49,703 nt of DNA, taken from an uncultured Desulfobacterium sp. GTDB lineage: Bacteria; Desulfobacterota; DSM-4660; Desulfatiglandales; Desulfatiglandaceae. The stretch is from contig LT984856.1 of NCBI GenBank assembly GCA_900258555.1, forward strand, positions 410,836 through 460,538. The letters are read 5' to 3'. Of the stretch, positions 8,216-15,393 are shown in pieces; positions within the stretch are counted from its first letter, which is position 1, and each line of letters opens with the position of its first letter. A program made the translations under genes and the position numbers. The notes below the pieces were generated by a model, which made no database searches, was not told the DNA's origin, and was given only the letters and a program-made list of their open reading frames with translations.

Positions 8216-8914
8216 CTAAACAAGAGGTTTTACTTTTTCGAAGGCTTCCCGAACTGTCTGATCATCGAATTCAAATTCAATCCGGCCATATCCCCTGCTG
8301 CCGCTGCCGCCCAGGGCATCCAACTGAAGCAGTTTAAGCCCCTCCATTAGAAAAATTTCAAGATCGCTTTCATTTTGATTCAATAGTTTCAAGGTAACAG
8401 TGAACTTGAATTCAGCGCCGGACGGGACTCTTTCAGAAAATCTTGGATCTTTTGCGGTACCTTCGATTCTATTAATTCTATTTTCTGATTTAACTTCGGT
8501 GAATGCCAGGTGCTGTTCAATAGCTTTCTTTCTCCATTCATCATCTAATGGGCAATCGGCAAATGAAACCCTCGTGGGTCCGAGACTTGGATCAGTTTCA
8601 GCGCCGCTTGAACCGAACAACTTTAAAATTTTCACACAAGCTTCTTTCTCTCCGTTTCCATTACAGGCCTTTATTGTCTTAACCGACACAGGTTCCCCAT
8701 CTGTTTTGGCCATCAAACCGCTTCGCATTTCAAGAAGGGATCTAACCTTCCCTTTTAATGAAGATCCGGGAATATAAGGTTCCTGGGTGTGAGGATGTTT
8801 GATGACAGGATTATCAACGCCGCCGATCTTCATTTCCATGTCACCTGCGCCGATATGAAGACCACTTTTTAAAATGAGTTTACCCTTAATTTCTTTAATC
8901 GCTTCCAGCTTCAT
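8216..8914 (-). CDS. csm3: type III-A CRISPR RAMP backbone RNase Csm3
   Basis: Csm3 (Cas7 group) forms the crRNA-bound backbone and cuts target RNA at six-nucleotide steps. The 232-aa protein, taken from the ATG at 8914 with an AGGAGG site nine bases upstream, carries the catalytic-loop pattern KIGGVDNPVI. Asp34 aligns with the Asp33 needed for target RNA cleavage in the Streptococcus thermophilus protein. The RAMP loop YIPGSSLKGKVRSLLE follows. A longer reading from 8989 would overlap csm2 and is rejected. Target RNA cutting therefore looks intact, which matters for shutting off Cas10 signalling. Confidence 0.95.
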   Translation of the reverse strand: MKLEAIKEIKGKLILKSGLHIGAGDMEMKIGGVDNPVIKHPHTQEPYIPGSSLKGKVRSLLEMRSGLMAKTDGEPVSVKTIKACNGNGEKEACVKILKLFGSSGAETDPSLGPTRVSFADCPLDDEWRKKAIEQHLAFTEVKSENRINRIEGTAKDPRFSERVPSGAEFKFTVTLKLLNQNESDLEIFLMEGLKLLQLDALGGSGSRGYGRIEFEFDDQTVREAFEKVKPLV

Positions 8915-8930
8915 ATGATAATCCTCCTTT

Positions 8931-9332
8931 CTAATTCTTTGGGTTATAAAGGCGGTAAAAACCCATAAATGCTTCAAAAAAATTGGCAAATACGGAAAGG
9001 TCTTTGGGGCTGTTCACTTGACCAACGGAATGCTTGATGAATTCTAAAAATCCGTCGGAAATCAAATTTCTGCCTCTAGCATAGGCCGCTTTTGCTGTTA
9101 TCATGTGGACAAGAGGTGCAATATTGTTCCACTCTCCTTCACGGGCCTTGGCTTCCATGTCCAATCTAACCACCTCGTCATAGAATTTTCTGATCTGGGT
9201 TCTCTTGTTCATGGTTTTGATGTGTTCATTATCTTTTGCGATGTCCACGGCGAGCTTTTCTGCCTTACTCGAAAAAAGGGCAGGATCAATGGACTCTTTT
9301 TTATTGTCTTTCCAAAAATCAATCTTTGTCAT
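8931..9332 (-). CDS. csm2: type III-A CRISPR small subunit Csm2
   Basis: Csm2 is the all-helical small subunit (Cas11) lining the crRNA-target duplex. This 133-aa protein is helical, with Csm2-like segments TRTQIRKFYDEV-type (here RTQIRKFYDEVVRLD) and MITAKAAYARGRNLIS, then a C-terminal FANFFEAFMGFYR. The ATG at 9332 has AGGAGG eight bases upstream; a GTG three codons earlier is less likely. It lies between cas10 and csm3, with gaps of only 15-16 bases. Confidence 0.93.
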   Translation of the reverse strand: MTKIDFWKDNKKESIDPALFSSKAEKLAVDIAKDNEHIKTMNKRTQIRKFYDEVVRLDMEAKAREGEWNNIAPLVHMITAKAAYARGRNLISDGFLEFIKHSVGQVNSPKDLSVFANFFEAFMGFYRLYNPKN

Positions 9333-9347
9333 CTCTATCACCTCCTG

Positions 9348-11972
9348 TTAATTTTTCATAGTGCGACGGTTATAAAGAATATTCCAAACCGGTATTTTCA
9401 GTTTGGAACCATATTCCGACAGCCACTTGTTCAGGCTTTCTCCCACATGATCAACCACGTCAGGCCGTTCTTCCGCTTTCAAATCTTTTGCCGCATTTCT
9501 TCCTACACTGTACGACAACATGGCCCGCCATTTGGTACATTCCATATCTTCCAGATGAATTTCGTCTCTATTATTTCTCAGCAGACGCTTTTCAAGCCCC
9601 GCCATATCCATAACCTTATTTAAGCGATAAAGCATGGCCGTATTAATCCATTTTCTATCAATCCAAATTTCCAGTTCGTTCTGAATGGATGTCAATTTCG
9701 ACATCTCATCCCACTCAACGGTTTCATTAAAAACCGTGACCCGATTTCTGCCTTCTTCTTTAGCGAATTCCAAATCTGCCTCTGAGGATTCGGCCATAGA
9801 CCCTACAGGCGTATTGGGCTTGTGAAGAGAAATTCCTGCTGAAAGATGAATATCCGGATTCTTACATACATATTCCGAGAAAGTGTTTTTTATCTTTTCC
9901 GAAAGTTGGATGATGCGGTTCCACGGCCCGATCAAAAACAGATCATCACCGCCGGCAAAGACAGTATAAACATTACGGAACTCCGGTTCGGTCAAAAGTA
10001 GATAAGGAAGATAAATGCTGAAATAATAATTGAGCTGGCGGCTTAATGTAGCAAGCCTGGAAAGGGTGAACAACTCACCCTTAAGTCCGCAGCCTATCAA
10101 AAGGCCGAGATTGTCCACATCCGCTTTAAGTACCCCAAGCGCCTCAACCCCCACATATTTACCATTTTTAAGATTCAATGCCTTGTTAGCAATATGGCCG
10201 AATGATTTTGGGATATGCAAGCTAATCTGATCAATTTGTTCAAGTTTTTTGATTTCTCCTTTTTTCCCCCATAATAAACGCTCATCTTCAAGATCATCTT
10301 TTGTATATACCGGTACGTAACCATTAATAAACCGGGCTGTCACATTCCCGGTTATTTTCTCTTCCGCGTTATTTGATACATCCCAGTGTTTCAGAAGGCT
10401 ACCGCTTTTCGCCATTTCCTTAAGAGCGCCGTCCAAAAAAGCAGCCTGATATTCACCGAAAATAGGTTCGAGCAGTTTATTGTCATCGCCGCCTTTGATA
10501 TCGGCTTCTCTGGTGGTAATCGCAAGGAATGTGTTTTTGACAAGGTTTTCACCTAAAAAGATATGATCCCGGCAAAGAGCGCAGGATGATTTTTTATCTT
10601 CCACAAAATGCGAACCTTCGGCTTTTGGGATAGAGGGTCTTTTACCGCAAAAAGAACACAAAGGACTGTTAAGATCATTGTAAAAGCTATCCAGATAATC
10701 TGAAACAGATCCGCCAAAACGATCCAGATCAAGTTTCTGATATTTTTTCTTTTCCATCTGCTTATGAAGGTTATCCCACACATCGTTAAACCGGCCTTTT
10801 ACAAAGTCTCTTGCCCCAGCCACAACATAGCTTATTCCCATTGCCGCCTCACCAAGAGAGACCTTTATCAACCACTCGTTGATCTTTTTTTCAGTTTCAG
10901 ATACGGCCTGTTTGGCTTCCTTGGTGTTTGGAGCAATGAGGGTAAACTTTCCCGCAGCGTTAAGAATGACTGATACCGATGGAATGCCGATTTTTCTGCA
11001 CAGCATATCTGAGGCCAGCTCAGAAAACAGGGATACCGCAAAAGATCTGCCTCGTAACATCTTTGACCTGTTTTTTTGGGCTTCCCCGCTACTGAAAATA
11101 AAATTCTGAATGCCGTAAAAGTCACCTGAAATTACAAGAAATTTTTCCGTCTTTTCGTCCTTGATATCGGCAATGGCCATGCTGCCAGTCTGTTTGTGAA
11201 AAAGATATAAAGCCGAAGCAATGGCCGATGTTGTTTTTAAATGATCATAAAGTGACACATCCGGAATCACATGGCCTGCTCTGGCGGCAGGAACAGCCGA
11301 GGCATAAATCATGGCCAGACTTTCAAAGTGCTCAAACCATAAGACCTTATTTTCCTCTCGGTGAAACAGCCCCTTAAGCCCTTCCACAAAACCGTCAAAA
11401 AGTAAATGATAATCTCTTGAAGCAATCTCGTTATCTTTGGGATAGACTTCGCTTTTCAGTTTTGGAAAGATATTTTTCGGTGTTATCTCTTTTAATGGAT
11501 AGCAGTAGTAGTAGCCTTCCGATGTCACCACAGGACTTCCGGGTTCTGCTGAAAGATGTTCAAGGATTGGCACCAGCCTGTTTCTCTTATAGTCTTTCGG
11601 GGTAACAGCTTTGTTGTATTTCTCATCAAATTCAGCCCTGTCCCAGCCGCTGCTTGTGCGGTCTGAAATGGCGATTATCCATTGCATGGGTGTATCAGGA
11701 TTATGATGACCTGCGGCTAGATTGATAAAACTGTCTCCTTCTCCCCAGCCAGGACTGTTGAATTCTTTCGGCAGATAATTTTTCATATGCTCTATGAAAG
11801 CAGCCGTATAAACTGCGTGATGATGTGAATACCGACCATTCCATAAGGGGAGATAAAGGCCGGAATGGTTATCGAAATATTGCTCTGTAATATTCAGTAG
11901 CTCTCTGTCGGCAAGCTTTCCGATGTCGTGGAAAAAGCCGGCCATGGCTATTTTTAAAGTGGTTTCGTCCAT
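9348..11972 (-). CDS. cas10: type III-A CRISPR large subunit Cas10/Csm1
   Basis: Cas10 (874 aa from ATG 11972) is the signature subunit. An N-terminal HD nuclease motif is at His15-Asp16 (FFHDIGKL), with a following HHH cluster. A treble-clef zinc site lies in the middle (CSFCGK, then CALC). The second Palm domain carries GGDD at residues 674-677 within FAGGDDLF, the cyclase site that makes cyclic oligoadenylate from ATP. Both activities appear intact. GGAGG lies 11 bases before the ATG, a little far. The 5' region holds a promoter, the GCAACGTTGC palindrome, a short leader ORF and a hairpin. Two CARF-type proteins nearby are the likely receivers of its signal. Confidence 0.96.
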   Translation of the reverse strand: MDETTLKIAMAGFFHDIGKLADRELLNITEQYFDNHSGLYLPLWNGRYSHHHAVYTAAFIEHMKNYLPKEFNSPGWGEGDSFINLAAGHHNPDTPMQWIIAISDRTSSGWDRAEFDEKYNKAVTPKDYKRNRLVPILEHLSAEPGSPVVTSEGYYYCYPLKEITPKNIFPKLKSEVYPKDNEIASRDYHLLFDGFVEGLKGLFHREENKVLWFEHFESLAMIYASAVPAARAGHVIPDVSLYDHLKTTSAIASALYLFHKQTGSMAIADIKDEKTEKFLVISGDFYGIQNFIFSSGEAQKNRSKMLRGRSFAVSLFSELASDMLCRKIGIPSVSVILNAAGKFTLIAPNTKEAKQAVSETEKKINEWLIKVSLGEAAMGISYVVAGARDFVKGRFNDVWDNLHKQMEKKKYQKLDLDRFGGSVSDYLDSFYNDLNSPLCSFCGKRPSIPKAEGSHFVEDKKSSCALCRDHIFLGENLVKNTFLAITTREADIKGGDDNKLLEPIFGEYQAAFLDGALKEMAKSGSLLKHWDVSNNAEEKITGNVTARFINGYVPVYTKDDLEDERLLWGKKGEIKKLEQIDQISLHIPKSFGHIANKALNLKNGKYVGVEALGVLKADVDNLGLLIGCGLKGELFTLSRLATLSRQLNYYFSIYLPYLLLTEPEFRNVYTVFAGGDDLFLIGPWNRIIQLSEKIKNTFSEYVCKNPDIHLSAGISLHKPNTPVGSMAESSEADLEFAKEEGRNRVTVFNETVEWDEMSKLTSIQNELEIWIDRKWINTAMLYRLNKVMDMAGLEKRLLRNNRDEIHLEDMECTKWRAMLSYSVGRNAAKDLKAEERPDVVDHVGESLNKWLSEYGSKLKIPVWNILYNRRTMKN

Positions 11973-12001
11973 AATTCCATCGTCCTCCTTATCGCCATAT
12001 T

Positions 12002-12020
12002 GCACAATTATAAATTGTGC
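12002..12020. promoter_or_regulatory. perfect hairpin just upstream of the cas10 ribosome site
   Basis: On the minus strand the sequence is GCACAATT-TAT-AATTGTGC, an 8-bp perfect stem around a 3-base loop. It ends about 15 bases before the cas10 Shine-Dalgarno. It could be a DNA operator or an mRNA stem affecting cas10 translation. There is no T-run, so it is not a terminator. Confidence 0.5.
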
Positions 12021-12027
12021 CGACTGT

Positions 12028-12048
12028 TCAGATTAGAACGTTTCTCAT
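12028..12048 (-). CDS. possible leader peptide MRNVLI upstream of cas10
   Basis: An ATG at 12048 preceded by a strong AGGAGGA opens a six-codon frame ending in TGA, followed eight bases later by the perfect stem at 12002-12020. The strong ribosome site with such a short frame suggests a leader peptide in the long cas10 5' UTR. An in-frame ATG two codons earlier is possible. The role is inferred. Confidence 0.35.
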   Translation of the reverse strand: MRNVLI

Positions 12049-12151
12049 GATCATCCTCCTGGAAAAAATGACCTATAAGGACATTTTAATCGCCAAGACG
12101 CTAATCTCACAAAGGGTGTTGTTGATTTTACTGATCCTTCCTCTTGCCTAC

Positions 12152-12179
12152 ACTATAACCGTCGGAAATTCCAATTCAA
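12152..12179 (-). promoter_or_regulatory. predicted sigma-70-type promoter of the cas10-csm operon
   Basis: On the minus strand, TTGAAT (12174-12179) and TATAGT (12152-12157) are separated by 16 bp. The predicted transcript start is about 170 bases before the cas10 ATG, leaving a long 5' UTR. The GCAACGTTGC palindrome sits 5 bp upstream of the -35 box, a usual place for an activator. Confidence 0.5.
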
Positions 12180-12184
12180 CAACC

Positions 12185-12194
12185 GCAACGTTGC
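12185..12194. promoter_or_regulatory. candidate operator GCAACGTTGC upstream of cas10
   Basis: Second of three identical palindromes. The minus-strand context GCGGCAACGTTGCGGTTGTTGAA closely matches the cas6 copy (GCGGCAACGTTGCAGTAGTTGAA). Confidence 0.65.
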
Positions 12195-12227
12195 CGCAGG
12201 CTCGAAAATATCAGTCAGTCACCACCT

Positions 12228-13086
12228 TTATCCCTTTTTCATTTTTCCATATACGGCCTTGCCTTCCTTAACCTCAAATCCGATCTTCTTCTTGGATTTT
12301 TCTGGAGGCTTCATTAAGGCACGGATCGCGTTGAAAACCACCTTGAACTGCTCATCGTATCGCCCCTCCAATGCATCGAGGCGTCTTTCAAGATCCTTAT
12401 TGGCCGAGAGCATTTGACGCAACCGCACAAATGCCCGCATGATTTCGATATTCACCTGCACCGCTTGTTTGCTTTTTAAAACGCTGGACAGCATTGCAAC
12501 GCCCTGTTCTGTAAATGCATATGGTTTTGCTCTTCGGCTTCCTCCCCAACTTGAAGTCACAATTTGTGATTTCAAGTTGGCAAACTCTTTATCATTTAAC
12601 TGAAACATAAAGTCGTCGGGGAATCTATCAATATTCCGTTTGATCGCCTGAACTAAACCACCCTCGACTATAAGTCGAGGGGTTTTATGAGGGGTCGATT
12701 TCAAATCGACTATCATCAGGAATCGGCTCCCCTTCTTGCTTTTGAAAATATTGCTGGATCATTTCGTCCGTGCAAAACATCACGAGTCCGTATCGCCACC
12801 GCACCAGCCATTCCGCGCTTCAGATATTTGTGAAGCCAGATTTGGTGGACTTTGAGGTCTGTTTTGGTATGGGCACCCAGTTGATAACGTCGCATAGCGA
12901 CATGTATTAACTTTTCTTCGCCTAAAGGCGAGGGATTTCAACCATCCCTGAAAGGGACATTAAAACGCGTGTCTCCACACCATATAGCTCAGCCAAATGA
13001 GGACTCAGTATAATCTTGTGCCCACGGATTAAATAAATGGACTGATCTATTTTTTCTACAAGTATTCTGATCTCATTTTCTTTCAT
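12228..13086 (-). pseudogene. ORF6N (KilA-N-like) domain gene split by a mobile element remnant
   Basis: The 5' part starts at ATG 13086 and encodes KENEIRILVEKIDQS..IYLIRGHKIIL..LAELYGVETRVL, the standard start of an ORF6N DNA-binding domain. The frame then runs into an IS200-type remnant. Coding resumes at about 12653 as [19 protein letters not shown], then a [23 protein letters not shown] segment, and ends at 12228 after a coiled-coil-like stretch. Removing 12654-12961 (one TTTA copy plus the insert) rejoins ...[10 protein letters not shown] in frame, which is exactly the family sequence. The gene is therefore interrupted, but it could be restored by precise excision. Such proteins are common accessory and phage-linked regulators of unknown role. 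Confidence 0.85.
12654..12961 (-). mobile_element. internally deleted IS200/IS605-family element
   Basis: This 308-bp insert lies between two TTTA copies inside the ORF6N gene. Its minus strand encodes the TnpA (Y1 transposase) N-terminus, MRRYQLGAHTKTDLKVHQIW to about AIRTRDVL (start at about 12895). It then jumps, in another frame, to the usual C-terminus [17 protein letters not shown]. The central part with the HUH motif and catalytic Tyr is deleted, so it cannot move by itself. End hairpins remain: CCTCGAC-TTATA-GTCGAGG near 12661-12679 at the right end and a CTCGCCTTTAGGCGA stem near 12918-12932 at the left end. IS200/IS605 elements insert 3' of a short AT-rich target, which fits TTTA. 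Confidence 0.8.
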
Positions 13087-13182
13087 ATCATTTCTCTTAT
13101 ATTTTCCATAGCGCTTAGGTGGTCACAAATTGCGGTCACCTTCCTCATTTTTCTTAGACCAGCCAGCCGACAGCCGCTTACA

Positions 13183-14307
13183 TCAAAAAACGATCTCTAT
13201 CTTCGCCTTGTCCATTCGAATCCCGTACCTGGTATTTGGCCTGTTCCCCACGGATGCTATCTCGATATCTCTTAAGGCATAAGGGCCAAACCGCATCAGA
13301 AGCTCTTTCTTGATCTTGCTGTTGTAACTGTTGAAATTTTCCGGGTTCAAGCCAGTGATGCCCGTATCGCTCATCTCTTCCAAAGGCCTTACCTTGGAAA
13401 TTTTTCCGTACAGTTCAGTAATCTGGTCCTGTTTATCACGAGCCTGCTCAAGTTCCATGAAGCAGTCCGTGCAATTGCCACAGTTGTCCTCCTCCTTTGT
13501 GCATGACTTTTTCTGTATGGCAAAAAAGGCATAGAAGGCAAGGCGGGCCGGCATCATATCCAGCTCAAGTTTTTTATAGATGATTTTGCGGGACCTCAGG
13601 TTAATGGTCAGCAAGGATGTCTCTTCCCTGATGAGAGACAGCATCAGTGTGCCGGGGTCCTTTGGCTCATTGAGAAAGTCGGGTGAAAGGTGATCCCGGA
13701 TCGAGACAAAAGGTATAGGGATAAGAGCCACCTGAGCGTACATGGAGTCTTTAAAAAACGGGTTACCCTGTTTGTCTTTAAGCTCAATCTGCCGTGATTC
13801 ACTGGGCGGATAGTAGAAATCACGATTGCTTTCAAATTCCGGGGAGACCAGTACATGGTAGATCCGGTCCTGGGGTCTGCCGTACATTTGGGCCGCGAGG
13901 GTCAGGCATGAGCTCATGGTCTTTCGGCCCCCTGCAACGGAGAAAAATACGGTGGTTTCAGGCTCACGGGTAAAACGAAAGGCAAGTTCCAGACACTTTT
14001 TCAGAAGATGTTCATTATCTGACTCGTTTACAATGTCCTGGATTTCGACGCCGTGGTTGTCCGTGATCACATGGACATTTGCATGTAAAAAATCAATGCC
14101 TGCCGGATCAATTCCGTATTCTTTAAGATAACGGAAATAATGTCCGTTCTTCCCTCCAATCAGGCCGGAATATATCATGTCCTTGCCGTCCCTGGTGGTA
14201 ATCACGTGAATTGCATCTACTCTTCTGTCGCTCTGATGGAGTGCATAAAGGGTTTCGGTAACCACCTGGGGGCTTAACCCTGTAACGGCAAGGAGGATAT
14301 TTTTCAT
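13183..14307 (-). CDS. CRISPR-associated CARF protein, NE0113 family
   Basis: This 374-aa protein matches the CRISPR-associated NE0113 family (TIGR02584/PF09623). Its N-terminal CARF-like domain starts NILLAVTGLSPQVVTETLYAL and has the second conserved loop SVAGGRKTMSSCL near residues 122-134, where cyclic oligoadenylate would bind. A cysteine cluster (SCTKEEDNCGNCTDC) near residues 269-283 may bind metal. No HEPN R-x4-6-H motif was seen. A role as ring nuclease or ligand-regulated protein is possible by family naming but not shown here. The ATG overlaps the cas6 stop by four bases, making a two-gene operon. Confidence 0.82.
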   Translation of the reverse strand: MKNILLAVTGLSPQVVTETLYALHQSDRRVDAIHVITTRDGKDMIYSGLIGGKNGHYFRYLKEYGIDPAGIDFLHANVHVITDNHGVEIQDIVNESDNEHLLKKCLELAFRFTREPETTVFFSVAGGRKTMSSCLTLAAQMYGRPQDRIYHVLVSPEFESNRDFYYPPSESRQIELKDKQGNPFFKDSMYAQVALIPIPFVSIRDHLSPDFLNEPKDPGTLMLSLIREETSLLTINLRSRKIIYKKLELDMMPARLAFYAFFAIQKKSCTKEEDNCGNCTDCFMELEQARDKQDQITELYGKISKVRPLEEMSDTGITGLNPENFNSYNSKIKKELLMRFGPYALRDIEIASVGNRPNTRYGIRMDKAKIEIVF

Positions 14308-15242
14308 GATATTTTCTCCACTTGAACCTTCCCCAATCCAAATGCAGTCTGTTTGCCGAGATGCAGCTTCTCAGATATCTCCATAAGAGGAAGGTACTCG
14401 CCTAATTGTCCTTCATATGTAACTGACCCCGCCATGCCACCCATGAGCATGGCCTGGTCCTGGCGGTGGGAATACCGCCTCCAGTCGCACCATGAAAGAT
14501 TTTCGTCCACAATTCGGACCTGTTTCGCCCTTTCCACCATGCCGCGGTAATCAAGGGCAGGCTCTCCGCCGTCATAAAAGGCAAAAAGGGAAGAAATCCT
14601 GCGGAGCATGGCGCGCACCAGGATATGAAAAGGAAGGTCCGCCTTAAGACGGTTATCTGACTTCAACCTCAGGGGAGTAACAAGGGAGATCTTAACGCGT
14701 GAGACTGAATCGTCATCTTGATTCGCCGGGCTTAACGAAATCTCTTCCGGATCATTTGCCTTGATCAGGCGGTCGGCATCCGAATAGATAATGTCCGCCC
14801 CTTTTTCAGCCTGCCTTAATCGAAACCTTCCCCCTTTTCCATTAACCCTTTTTCCGATGCCGGTCTTTCCGATCTGGTCGAAGGCATAGATGAAATAAGC
14901 AATGCTGTGGTTTACTTCTCCGAATAGAAGAAGATCAAAATCAAATGATGACCCGGACTTAAAACGGGTCTCCTCTGTAAGCGGCGGCACAATCACAAAG
15001 GGATGCGGAGGCGCTGAAAGTCTGAATCCTTTCGGGCTGTTAAGGGCGTGTTTTGTTTCAAAGACCAGTGTGTATATGCATCGCCCTTTTAACAGGCATT
15101 CTTCGCACTCCTGTCTCTTTAATGCGCAGACCACCCTTTTTAGGGCATGGCCGAATACGCCCCTGAACGTAGAGCCTTTGTAGGGAGGAAGAAAGGCATC
15201 GCTTTCAAAATTACATTTAAATGTGTATTTTCCGTATAACAT
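14304..15242 (-). CDS. cas6: CRISPR pre-crRNA endoribonuclease Cas6
   Basis: Cas6 cuts the repeat to release crRNAs for the Csm complex. The 312-aa protein (ATG 15242, GAGAG six bases upstream; TTG 15254 is possible) has the features of the RAMP-type Cas6 found with type III systems. These are LPPYKGSTFRGVFGHALKR at the N-terminus, a cysteine cluster CEECLLKGRC, and a C-terminal glycine-rich loop LHLGKQTAFGLGKV. It leads a two-gene unit with the NE0113 protein and has its own promoter region with the GCAACGTTGC palindrome. A general catalytic His cannot be assigned with confidence. Confidence 0.88.
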   Translation of the reverse strand: MLYGKYTFKCNFESDAFLPPYKGSTFRGVFGHALKRVVCALKRQECEECLLKGRCIYTLVFETKHALNSPKGFRLSAPPHPFVIVPPLTEETRFKSGSSFDFDLLLFGEVNHSIAYFIYAFDQIGKTGIGKRVNGKGGRFRLRQAEKGADIIYSDADRLIKANDPEEISLSPANQDDDSVSRVKISLVTPLRLKSDNRLKADLPFHILVRAMLRRISSLFAFYDGGEPALDYRGMVERAKQVRIVDENLSWCDWRRYSHRQDQAMLMGGMAGSVTYEGQLGEYLPLMEISEKLHLGKQTAFGLGKVQVEKIS

Positions 15243-15277
15243 GAAAGCTCTCAAGCAATTAGGTGTGATTTTAAGGT

Positions 15278-15305
15278 ATTATAACCTCCGGCCTGTTTCA
15301 ACTAC
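15278..15305 (-). promoter_or_regulatory. predicted promoter of the cas6 operon
   Basis: A perfect TATAAT -10 box (15278-15283, minus strand) is preceded 16 bp upstream by GTAGTT, a poor -35 match. The GCAACGTTGC palindrome abuts it. A good -10 with a weak -35 and an adjacent palindrome is typical of activator-dependent promoters. Confidence 0.5.
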
Positions 15306-15306
15306 T

Positions 15307-15316
15307 GCAACGTTGC
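15307..15316. promoter_or_regulatory. candidate operator GCAACGTTGC upstream of cas6
   Basis: Third identical palindrome, centred about 40 bp before the predicted cas6 transcript start and 65 bp before the ATG. It shares extended flanks with the cas10 copy. Confidence 0.65.
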
Positions 15317-15393
15317 CGCAAGGCCTGAAATTTTTCAATCATCGAAACATGTGCAAATTATTTTCAGAACAGTAGCCCATATGCAATGGATTA

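Noticed and set aside
9105-9623. Plus-strand open frame of 172 codons over csm2 and the end of cas10
   Set aside because: It overlaps two certain genes and has no recognisable domain or ribosome site.
12017-12271. Plus-strand frame covering the cas10 promoter region
   Set aside because: The region is better explained by the promoter, operator and leader of the minus-strand operon.
12915-12960. Stretch resembling a CRISPR repeat (GGTTGAAATCCC with short palindromes)
   Set aside because: It occurs once, without spacers, and lies at the left end of the IS200-type remnant, where such hairpins are expected.
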